Part shown: positions 54,836 through 64,000 of the stretch, in pieces
How the letters are laid out: each line of letters opens with the position of its first letter
Position numbering within the stretch: position 1 is the stretch's first letter
NCBI GenBank assembly: GCA_977006965.1
Contig: OZ345361.1
Coordinates: forward strand, 1,860,001 to 1,924,000
Source: Phymatolithon calcareum
Lineage: Eukaryota; Rhodophyta; Florideophyceae; Hapalidiales
DNA: 64,000 bases
Reading direction: 5' to 3'
Notes under the pieces: generated by a model
What the model was told of the DNA's origin: nothing
Seen by the model: only the letters and a program-made list of their open reading frames with translations
The model's database searches: none
Program-made: the position numbers and the translations under genes

Positions 54836-56425
54836 GTCACTCTGCACATCACCGAGTGTTGTTACCGGAGATATGAACGCCGGCAAGGCACCAGACTGAT
54901 CTTGTGCAATGTCCGAATTGTTTCTTCGCATCATTTTATCAGTGCGGATGACATCTCCTTCCTCCGAGACCTCCGACACATTAATAGGTGTGCGGTAATC
55001 ACCAGACGGCTTGAAGTTCACATACGGCATAGACTGTGGTTCATTCTTGTAGAACATCTGCATGCTTCGGCGGGCAATTGCATCATCGACCGCCTTTGCC
55101 GGTCGTGACAGATCTGTTACGTCCTCTCCAACAAGCCAGCGATGCTGCAAAGCTTGTTCTGCGGTAAGTCGAGATGCCGGGCAGGGGTCAAGTAGACCTC
55201 GCACAAGGGCTTTCGCATCAATTGAAACTGCCTGCCACTCCTTCTCTGGGAATTTCACACCGGCTCGTAAGCGACGCATAAACTTGTCATCGCTATCACC
55301 GTAGAAGGGGAATTTTCCAGCCAGCATGACGTATAATACCACGCCGCACGCCCACAAATCGACAGGCTTTCCGTATTCGAGATTATGGGCGATTTCTGGC
55401 GCGAGGTAGTACGCCGTACCACACTGAGAGCGCATGACGCGATCGTTTCCATCTGCAGGATTGTGCAAAATTCTTGAAAGGCCGAAATCGGTCAGTTTGA
55501 CTCGCAATGGCCATGATCTATTCACGCAGAGAATATTCTCCGGTTTGACGTCGCGATGTACAATGCCCTTGACATGTAAATAACAAATGGCTTGAAGAAC
55601 CTCACGGATGACGTGCTTCGCGCTTCGTTCCGGAAGATGGTCATTCTCGGTAATCATGTCAAGTAGTTCACCACCGGCTAGATACTCCATGATGACGTAC
55701 GTCTTTGTTGAGGTGTCGAAAATGTCAAAAATTTGAACAATGTTTTGATGATTCAACATGTGCAACACAAGGAGTTCGCGATCGATTAATTTCGCGTGTT
55801 CGGCATCCGGACGCTGCAATACCTTGATGGCGCAAAGCTCGTTTCGAATCTTGTCTCGCCCAATGAAGACCTCGGAATAGGCGCCACGGCCGATTAGTTT
55901 TCCCTTGTCGTAGTACTCAAAGACGGAACCGGAAACGGCTTGAAGCGCGTTGAGCCACCGTTCGTGTAACTCATCTGTGGGTGCGTAAAAGCTAATGAAG
56001 GTCTTATGGATCTGAATGATGATCTCTCGCGTATCACCGGCAACGATTTTCGCACCGCGGACGTTGAGCGACCAACTCGGCTTCACGTGCTCAGCCTTGG
56101 CATTAGAGAGGATACAACCATTGAGCTTGAAATAGCGGTCGACGCGGGAACCCAGTCTCTTCCCACGCTTAGTTAACCAGCCCGCCACACGAAGGTCCGC
56201 ATGGGAGTACCGTAAAGGGGGAGCAACAGTAGTAGCGTGAAGGGGAAGAGTATCACCACCGAAATGTGGGGCGCGAGCACCGAATACTTCGCGACGACGT
56301 CGGGACCATTTGAGAAAATCAGTGGGACGACGAGAAGTCTCGGCGTGACGGTAAAATGCGTTATCTTCCGGAGGAATTCCTGTGCCTCCACGACGGGCAA
56401 GAAATTGCGTGCGTCCGCGACGCAT
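54821..56425 (-). CDS. PH-domain protein kinase, CAMK-like Ser/Thr kinase
   Basis: 534 aa, no introns, ATG at 56425. Residues 1-75 are Arg-rich and probably disordered. A pleckstrin-homology domain spans 78-165 (VAGWLTKRGKRLGSRVDRYF ... ERWLNALQAV), expected to bind phosphoinositides or proteins at membranes. The kinase domain (170-432) is complete: GRGAYSEV glycine loop (179-186), Lys201 in CAIKVL, Glu217, HRDVKPEN (290-297), DFG (313-315), APE (342-344) and the C-lobe Arg in SRLTAEQAL. Sequence (HRDVKPENIL, LLDPCPASRLTAEQALQHRW) points to the CAMK group; PH plus CAMK recalls protein kinase D, but there are no C1 domains. No calmodulin-binding segment is obvious. The 100-residue tail is Ser/Asn-rich. 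Confidence 0.93.
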   Translation of the reverse strand: MRRGRTQFLARRGGTGIPPEDNAFYRHAETSRRPTDFLKWSRRRREVFGARAPHFGGDTLPLHATTVAPPLRYSHADLRVAGWLTKRGKRLGSRVDRYFKLNGCILSNAKAEHVKPSWSLNVRGAKIVAGDTREIIIQIHKTFISFYAPTDELHERWLNALQAVSGSVFEYYDKGKLIGRGAYSEVFIGRDKIRNELCAIKVLQRPDAEHAKLIDRELLVLHMLNHQNIVQIFDIFDTSTKTYVIMEYLAGGELLDMITENDHLPERSAKHVIREVLQAICYLHVKGIVHRDVKPENILCVNRSWPLRVKLTDFGLSRILHNPADGNDRVMRSQCGTAYYLAPEIAHNLEYGKPVDLWACGVVLYVMLAGKFPFYGDSDDKFMRRLRAGVKFPEKEWQAVSIDAKALVRGLLDPCPASRLTAEQALQHRWLVGEDVTDLSRPAKAVDDAIARRSMQMFYKNEPQSMPYVNFKPSGDYRTPINVSEVSEEGDVIRTDKMMRRNNSDIAQDQSGALPAFISPVTTLGDVQSDSRIF

Positions 56426-56872
56426 GGCCGATTGGAAAAACTAGCGGCACGCGCAACGCCGGTATGCCAAGGCAAGAGGCCCAGCGCGGGAATGCAAGAG
56501 AGAACACGCGTAGTTCCGGCGGATTGGTACCAAATTGGTAAGACGATGCCCGTGAGATTTGAGGAACTGAAAGAAGTGTGCGGCGCGGAATGAGGTTGGA
56601 TTGAGATTCGTGCTGGGCGGCGTTGCACGCAACTCGAAACGTTTTGAGCGGGAGTCGGGGGTGGCACGGTCGATGTGGTAGAAAGGGCCGGTCGGCATCG
56701 ATCAGAAGACGCTGAAAGTGCACTAAAAGGGTATCCAACGCACTCTGTCGGGACGAGAGAGGGGGCGTTTGAGACAAGTCCATTGGGAGGGTGTACAGTA
56801 TGGATCATACACGAACCGATTTCCCTGATCGCGCATTACAGAATGTCGGTTCTGCGCCGTGGAGGCCCTATC

Positions 56873-56922
56873 GGCCCGTCTTGGCGGGCCACGTATCCAA
56901 TGCTGTGTCTACACAGCATTGG
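56873..56922. repeat. Two adjacent hairpins upstream of the kinase gene
   Basis: GGCCCG-TCTTGG-CGGGCC at 56873-56890 and CCAATGCTGTGT-CT-ACACAGCATTGG at 56897-56922, both perfect. They lie about 450-500 bp upstream of the kinase ATG. Confidence 0.9.
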
Positions 56923-57744
56923 AATTTGATGTTCGGAGCACTGAACAAGCTACACAGCACTTTCACAGCTGGAACAGCCGTCGTGGACCAACGCAAGAGC
57001 AAGACTTGCTCTTCAGTTGGCACTTAATGATAAAGAGGAGTGAGTTGCACCAGGGGAATGGTTGCACGGAAGGGTGTTGACCGCAGGCTTGCTTGCGGCT
57101 GCGAGAATTTAGAAACTGCCACCTTTCCAGACACATAAATTCTGCAGAAAGCGGTGTAAAGTACTGCAGCTGTCTGTTCAATCGATCATTTTGAAGAACA
57201 GGGCACGGGCCATGGCGATGTTACTGCCCAATATTTACGCCTGTTTCGTTGATTAAAATCTGGTAGGGTGAGCCAAGGGGGCAGGCGAGTTCTTTCTGAC
57301 GAGATAACGAGGAAAGAAGAAAAAGAGAAGACGGTGCCAGTGAGGGCAAAACCAGTATTCACTGTTGTGAAGACGCACCGAACTGCCGCGAAAATTTTTC
57401 GCGCCATCATTGTTGCCAGAAAACTAATGTTACAGTAGTTCAAAGTTTTGGAAATGAAGTTTACATTCCAAAAATTGGTCAATCTTTTAATGAAACTGGT
57501 GCATGGGACGCAGATTTTTCAGCGTTCTATGATTGCGTGGTCAGTGCTTTGAAATTTGGCATCAGCAATCAACCGCGGTTTGCAATGCGTTGCAAAACTT
57601 TGCTCATTCGTGCGAATTGCTGCAACACGAGTGCGCACCGTGGTCCGCAGGGAGATGAAGAGACTGTTGCCCCGATGGGGTGTCAGCAGACGCTCAATAA
57701 AAAATTGCAAATCCATTCGATCTTCTTTCATGATAATCATCATC

Positions 57745-57783
57745 GATAGCAGCTTTCATCCATGATGGATGAAAGCTGCTATC
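57745..57783. repeat. 39-bp palindrome, 19-bp arms, 1-nt centre
   Basis: GATAGCAGCTTTCATCCAT, a central G, then the exact reverse complement. Confidence 0.95.
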
Positions 57784-59542
57784 AGAAATTGAACGCATTT
57801 TGACGTTTTTTCGTATGACTTTGGCCGCCTTGACAACCCATCTTTGAAAACTGGCAGACTCGAGTGCCAATGTGCATCGTTTGTAAACCGCACGCCCAAC
57901 TGCAAAGGGATCGTACTCCCATAGAGATGCAGTTGATGCCGTTGCATGCAGTAAAACGTATGAATCGCGATTCAAAAACGCTGCTTACCATCGTACTCCC
58001 GCATTTTTTTAAAAAAAAACTGCGGCTCGGTCGACTACTTTCACGCAGACCAAACTGCCAAAATTTCTCATTTCAATTCCTTTTTTTAGAAATGAGCAAC
58101 TAGAAATTGCACAGTGGAAGACTTCAAATTCAATAGATTCAAAAAAATTTATATATAACAATTTGTTAATATAAATGACCAAAAATACGACGCAGAATTT
58201 AAAGCTTTCGTACAATGCCTTACACTGCACACATTTTGAGCGAGAGCGGAAAATCAAAGCGGCCATTAAGATGCGATTGTCAAATGATTTTTTTTGACCA
58301 AAACAGAGCATTTTTTGATTTAATATTTTATATGACTTTTGTATATCCTCCTCAAATCATACTTTTTAACTCCACCAAAAGATGTTGCCTCTTGCCCATG
58401 GCTTTCCCATCTATGAAACAACATGTTCGTGAGCAGCAGAACACTTCAAGACGCTAGCGCTATAGCACGAGCTTTGGTTGCGAAAATCGATATGTATTTC
58501 GTAATTTGCCTCGGCGCTCGAGTAAGATCAGCTTCTGTACGGAAGAGTGTTCTTCCCTAAATAAGGATGTGCTCTATCCACTACATTGCCAAAACAATGT
58601 TCTGGGTGATACATCTAGCGCTCCACAGCCTAGCAGAAAGTACTGTAACATTCCCTTAGAACTTGCGAGTACGCTAAAAAAGGTGCACTCATGCGGTACA
58701 GTAGACATGCGAGGCAGCCGAACGCCGATGTTGTTGCTCGAGGTTTTGGTCCGTCTCCAGCGAAAATGCCGTGCGTACATGCGCTATGCGGCACAGGTGG
58801 CAGTCCAGAAAGGCGCCACGTTGCACACCCCAGCTTTGAGGGTTGCCACGACTCTATTAGGATAATCGGTAATTCGTCGTTTGCCTTTGTCTCAAAGCTT
58901 ATAACGGAGAACAGAAGCCCGGAAGTCGAAGCAGAGCGCACTTGAGGAGAAAAACGCTGAACAGGACTGGTCTGATCACGTGACTAAATTACATTATGAT
59001 GATGTACGTTGCGCGGTCGTGCCGCACACTCGAGAAAGGGCCGCGAAACTGCGGGTGCGGAAGCTACGGGAGAAGAGGAAATTATTTGTTCCATGTTATA
59101 CTTCCACTGCCGCTAGCAACGCACAGATTCGACAGCTGCCTGACGTTCACATTTGATGCAATACCGCACTCTACTGTAGTGATAGAGCCAGCTCGGCACT
59201 GCTGCAAGCAATTCCCAATTAGTTGAAGTTTGCTTCATATGCGTCTCCATGTGTGCTTGCGTTCTCTCCCTTCCCATCACCAATACTGTACAGTGCGCCC
59301 TTCCTCCTCACTGACGAAAGCCTAGATAAAATCAAGATCAAATGGTGCAGCGAGGAGCACATCTCCGGGCTACGAGGACGCACAGTGCCTGTGATTTACC
59401 ATGCCTGAGGAATGTTTCTGAGAGCAGTCTTCCGTCCACAGGAAACTGGTTCTTCAATCAACGTTTCGCTAGAGCAGCGGGAGAATTTCTTGGATATTGC
59501 TCGAGTTTCAGGTCAATCGCAAATGCTACAAGCTTGTGGTGC

Positions 59543-59566
59543 GGTGCTTCCGTGCAAGGAAGCACC
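59543..59566. repeat. Hairpin, 9-bp stem, 6-nt loop
   Basis: GGTGCTTCC-GTGCAA-GGAAGCACC, perfect stem. Confidence 0.85.
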
Positions 59567-60126
59567 ACACTGCAAACCTGCGGTGAATAGGACACCCTGA
59601 AAAAATACAGATTTCCCGATGAGCACGACACCGCACCGCTTGAACTATTGTCCGCTGGCATAGACGACGAACGTGTTCGCCGCCGATGCCAACGTATTGA
59701 GCTACCGAGCCGACAGTCTCATCCACAAACGAGCCGTACAAATGGCCACGATTAGCACGATCCCAGAAGGAGCCTCTACTACGGAAAATGTAGTGTAGAA
59801 ATCGAATGTGGGGTCCAGGATTAAAAGCCTCGCGATTGATGCAGACCCCAGGATCACAGTAAGTGCAGCTGCAGATGATCTGCATTTAGTGTGCTTTACA
59901 GTACTAAGCTTTGGTCCTATTCTTGGCGCAACAACGCGCTGGATGCACATCATGATGGATACAGTTTCGAGATCTCGCGCCTTCCTCGTCGGGCATAGCA
60001 CTTGTGCCTCTTGCACAAAATGGAACTATCAAAATATGCACTGTAATTTTTCATGCCGGCCCAACGCCGACAAGGCCTACGTGGCGTTCGTGCATGCACC
60101 ACGTAACCACGAGTGAGGCGCGCGCC

Positions 60127-60150
60127 TCCGCGCCCTCATAAGGGCGCGGA
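60127..60150. repeat. GC-rich hairpin, 10-bp stem, 4-nt loop
   Basis: TCCGCGCCCT-CATA-AGGGCGCGGA; GCGCG/CGCGC stretches outside extend the pairing after a short bulge. Confidence 0.85.
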
Positions 60151-60561
60151 CGCGCACGGCGCAGCAGAATGAGCTCATCTGCTGCTGTAATTTTCCAGAT
60201 TCCCGCACTGCTCAAAGATGATGTGTGTACTGTCATTTTTTTCGATGAGCGCCTTATTCTTAATACGCGGTGCTACAGTAGCAGATTGGGTGGAGAAACG
60301 AGGCGTAACTAATCATTTTATAGAGGTGCCCGGTGCCCTCTTGACGGAGTAAACGAGAAGCAAGGCACGACTCGAAGCACGCAGTTGACCTGCCCCTGAG
60401 AGCCTGTACTTGCGATCGTGCAATAGGCATAGCTGATGATGATGATGCATCACGTGCGCTGTTGGGCCTCTGAACGCGTGCAATATGGTCATCATGACCA
60501 GATGATCTGAACTGCGCTCTTCGTTGTCCTATGAGCGTCAACGGCACATTATCACACTTCT

Positions 60562-60598
60562 CAGCCTGGAGGGCAAGATCATCTTGCCCTCCAGGCTG
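60562..60598. repeat. 37-bp palindrome, 18-bp arms, 1-nt centre
   Basis: CAGCCTGGAGGGCAAGAT, a central C, then the exact reverse complement. It ends 30 bp before the ATG at 60628. Confidence 0.95.
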
Positions 60599-61250
60599 TG
60601 ACGCGTGCTTTCTACGCCTCGTCGGCCATGAAGATCACTTTTCCGGACTTCCCCGAGGCGTACAGAATACAGTATGTTCTACTGCAGGTAGGTTACTGTA
60701 CTTTACAATACTTCACTACGTCATTCCGCACAGCAGCGCTTGTCCTCCTTTCGCTTCCTCACCACCGCCCCGCGCTCTTCCTCGTTCAGTACGAATTGTG
60801 CGTTCGAGTGCCCTCGAGATATATCTAAAATAATACAGTATTTTGGGTAACGAAGACACGCGCAGCAAGAATTGCATTCATCATGAATTCGATGTTGCGT
60901 ACACTTTAAATGCATTCACGTAAACGTGGACAACATGAAGGGTTGTTATATGCATCCGGGATGCATGCAGCTCCCCTGCAAGAGAACTCTTTCATGGTTT
61001 CATTGAAGAATTATCCATTTCTTCAACAAATTCGAGAGTCACACGGGTACTGCACTGCACTATTGTACTGTGCACCCTTTGGCATGCCCGCGAATGGGTA
61101 AATTTTACATTATTCTGCTTCTTTCTACTCCGCGCACCGGTGAGATTTGAAAAGCTGCACTGCCGTAAATTTACCTTACTTTGAAATGCAAGTGCAAACT
61201 GCAGCAACGCGTTTGAAGCACATCACGTGCTGCTTCAAAACGATTAAGCT

Positions 61251-61275
61251 ATCCAGAATCATCATGATTCTGGAT
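61251..61275. repeat. 25-bp palindrome, 12-bp arms, 1-nt centre
   Basis: ATCCAGAATCAT-C-ATGATTCTGGAT. A looser stem (TTTGAAGCA / TGCTTCAAA) lies just upstream at 61212-61239. Confidence 0.95.
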
Positions 61276-63008
61276 GACATAATTTCGAATTCAATCTTAA
61301 TTTTATGGAGGTACATAACATGCAATATATGCCATTGTTAGAGTGAACTCTCTGCTAATTGTAGGCTCTATGATATGCAGGCTTCATCCCACGCAGAGGA
61401 CTCAAAAGAATGCAATACCAAAAATGATGGAAGATAGAAAGACTGACGCAGCCGGAATTGGGGCACAATGTTCTGGCGTATGGATCCGAACAGCGCATGA
61501 GGAAAGTTCAGGGCGATGATGACGTTGCTGGGCACACATCGAAATTTTCTCGAGTCTTCGCATCCCATTCAGGATTCTAACATCTCCGAACTTAAAGTGA
61601 TTGAAGCCCTAGCATGAATGTTTTATGGAACATGTGCCGTTTTCTGGCACAAGGCTATGGCTTAAATCACCGTTTCTTAACTACAACGAAAAGGCCTTCG
61701 AAGATCTCGGTTACCGCGTTTTGAATATCCCTGGACTGTTTCATCAACCCCAATAACATCTAAGGCTTCCGTCTTGCCCTTCTCTGTCCTTCATCAAAGC
61801 GGTTGATGGTATTGAAAGAGATACTGTCCTAAATCAAGATCTGATCCTCAGGAGCGACTGAAAAATGGAAAGAGGAGACAAATGCAAAACCTCCGACTGC
61901 CGACAGACACATCGCACGTGGATGCTGCATGGTATGGCTCTCACAATTCGTTTCGGCCCGTACTCTACTCCGGTGTTGTGACCTCAGCAGCAAAAACCCT
62001 CCTCTTATTGCACGCAGACGGAGCTCGCGGCTGTTCTCCCGTTTGAGTTTAAGGTTGGAGGAAAAGCCTGAAGTTCGCTCACTTGGTAGTTTTCAAAACA
62101 GTCTCTCAGTGATAGTTTCTGGTATTTCTCTTTTACATATGACCATAAAAAAACGATGATGAAGAAAATCCACTTGTCAGCTGCTTTCTCAGTCGCATTG
62201 ATATCTTCTTCGGTGAGGTGGTTACTTGAAAGGAGCTTATGAGAAATATCGCTCTAAACGAGGAAAGGCATTGAGCGCTCTTTTTACCGAAGTGGTACCT
62301 CCGGGAGTCGGCAGGGAGTGGAAGTAGTTCCAGAAAATCGCACTGAGTTTTCCTTCAAGCTCTTTTTAAGCCTCGCTGAATTCCATGCTGCGGAAATCTC
62401 TTTACACTCTGGAATTATTCGTGAGGCCGATGTGTTCCGAATTCCTCGCTGATACACTTCTCGGTCTCTTGCTCCTCTTGGGACTGCTTTCAAGTTCAAT
62501 GGCAGCATAGTAACTCGCTTTAAATATTGGAGCAACAGAACGTTTCTCATTCGTTCGACAACTCATTCTGGTGTAACATGCGGGATGTGATGACACGTTT
62601 TATGAACAGGCTCCGTCGCGAAATGAAGACATTTAAGCTTTCACGGGCTCCAATCTCTTCATCCACAATAGATCGCTCCTCCTAACAGCCCATGAACTGC
62701 AAAATCATATGTCCGGCCGCGATGTTTTTAAACTCCATGTCGATTTCGCCCACTACAACTTTTTTGGATTCCTGAACGTTGCAACAGTAAAGCCATTACA
62801 ATTGTAACGCGTCAAAAGAGAGCAGCATACCAGGCGATGATGGCCAAATTTTGGAGTTCAGGGACAAATTATTTGACCTTTTTATACTAAAATCGCCTAG
62901 GCATCAAAAGCTGCCACAATGTGTACAGTGTGCAAAATCTCTGCATGAACGCGCACCGTAGCTTGGTACTTTTCGCATTGATTGCACAGGGAGGTATTTT
63001 TGATCAAT

Positions 63009-63850
63009 TTAATTAACCTCGATTTGTGTGTTCCCCTGTTTCTTAGTCAGGAACAAAACATGTCCAGGGGTAACCCTCTCGAGCAAAGACCTTTTCTCTG
63101 CTTCTGCATCAACGCCAAACAAGAGCGTGCTCACCTCCTCGACAGAACTTGGGGGCTGGAGAGAAAAAGGGCGAATGAGGTCGACGACAGTTTCTTTCAT
63201 CGCTGCGCGCAGCTGGTACTCGAAGGTCAATAGTAAACCTCGGTAAAGAGAGATTGTAGGCTTGCCGTGGCTGAGGGATGCTACCGCTGCTCTCTCTTCC
63301 AGAAGCCTGCTGCGAACCAGCTGGTATGTCAGTGTGTTCCAACGTTTCTCGTTGATTCTACGGCCCCGGAGTACAGGATGTGCTCTTCCAGTTTGTCAAC
63401 CATGCCATCGGCAGTGCCTAAATGCTGTAAAAAGTCCTCTCAGAAAGAGATATATGCTCTCCGGAGCCAATTTGTATCTATTACATCTATAAGTTTCTCC
63501 ATGTTTGTTAGATCGAGACCGGACATGCGACAAGCGGTGGTGAACATTGTATTTTTTTGAATATTCTCTTTAGTACAACGTTCGTACACAAACTCTCTCG
63601 GAAGTGCTTTTGCAACATCTACAGGTTTTGATACCAGAATTCTGTGACAAGTAGCACTTGTATTTGTTCTAGTTTCTGCGGGTCTGAGTCTGTTATGACT
63701 TCCAACTCCATTATCTCGATTAGGACTGTCACTATCGCTCGACTGGCCATCTGCACCGTTCAGTGGGTGGATATGAACTGCTCCGCCAGGAGCGGCAACG
63801 GATTCTGTTCTATGAAGCGAACTTTCTTGCGTATTTGAGCTGTAAATTCA
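63009..63850 (-). pseudogene. Broken coding sequence at right edge, family unknown
   Basis: From ~63850 downward the minus strand reads an uninterrupted stretch with a Ser/Asn/Arg-rich part, then LVSKPVDVAKALPREFVYER, RMSGLDLTNMEKLIDVIDTN, an in-frame TGA near 63445, EDFLQHLGTADGMVDKLEEH, a frame change near 63365, and RRINEKRWNTLTYQLVRSRL through FEYQLRAAMKETVVDLIRPF to a stop at 63009. Helical and coding-like, but no known motif. A TTTACAG acceptor just above 63838 hints at an upstream exon. A nonsense codon plus frameshift argue for a pseudogene unless unseen introns explain them. Confidence 0.45.
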
Positions 63851-64000
63851 ATATTAGAACTCCAGCAGTGTTTTTCTCATAGGGTAAAACGCTTCACGCC
63901 GTACGGGCAACTCTTTCTATAACAGCATGTCCCGTAAATTACGTAGCAGACTCTTTTCCGCTCGAAGAAATGGTGCTCCTCCCACGCATGAAAATCTGAG

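Larger units (their letters stand above)
56426..63008. other. Gene-poor region with hairpins
   Basis: No frame here has a recognisable domain. An ATG at 60628 reads MKITFPDFPEAYRIQYVLLQ up to a good donor (CTGCAG-GTAGGT), which could be a first exon, but I could not find a convincing second. Minus-strand coding-like pieces lie near 62270-62020 (NHLTEEDINATEKAADKWIF) in changing frames. Individual perfect hairpins are listed separately. Confidence 0.5.

Noticed and set aside
60628-60833. Gene starting MKITFPDFPEAY at 60628
   Set aside because: A good donor follows 20 codons later, but I could not find a convincing second exon.
1-64000. tRNA, rRNA or CRISPR array
   Set aside because: I saw no cloverleaf with A/B boxes, no rRNA core, and no regularly spaced short repeats with unique spacers; a covariance-model scan would settle the tRNA question.

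Overview
The window is eukaryotic nuclear DNA. Four genes carry GT-AG introns of about 95-275 bp (E2F-like, MOZART1, NDUFB7 and PDC-E2), and the set includes APC/C, E2F, mitochondrial complex I and U3 snoRNP genes. Long genes without introns, short gene islands between repeat-rich deserts, two proteins with N-termini that look like organelle transit peptides, and an NB-ARC family all fit a macroalga-like red alga. That assignment is inference only: there is no rRNA or plastid marker in the window.

Layout. 1-2.8 kb is a 1,231-bp tandem array. 3.1-5.2 kb holds two convergent hypothetical ORFs. 5.3-11.3 kb is a tandemly duplicated cluster of broken NB-ARC (NLR-like STAND ATPase) genes; the second copy has lost the whole ATPase core. 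11.3-13.6 kb is CpG-rich with no recognisable gene. 13.6-31.5 kb is the gene island: RRP9, xylulokinase, ATP sulfurylase, an E2F7/8-like repressor with E2F sites in its own promoter, MOZART1, APC2, NDUFB7, PDC-E2 and two small proteins that may be organelle-targeted. 31.5-54 kb is a graveyard of mobile elements: a pogo-type transposon with 26-bp terminal inverted repeats and TA target duplication, a possible MITE, a LINE relic, an RNase H relic, degenerate ~89-bp repeats, and an unfamiliar element family whose ends are nested palindromes. 54.8-56.4 kb encodes a PH-domain CAMK-type kinase. 56.4-64 kb has no recognisable intact gene but an unusual cluster of perfect short palindromes and, at the right edge, a broken coding relic.

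Functional links. E2F, MOZART1 (gamma-tubulin nucleation) and APC2 are adjacent and all act in the cell cycle; E2F and MOZART1 diverge from a shared 636-bp promoter region containing the E2F sites, and MOZART1 and APC2 converge 40 bp apart. NDUFB7 and PDC-E2 are neighbouring mitochondrial genes. I found no tRNA, rRNA or CRISPR array.
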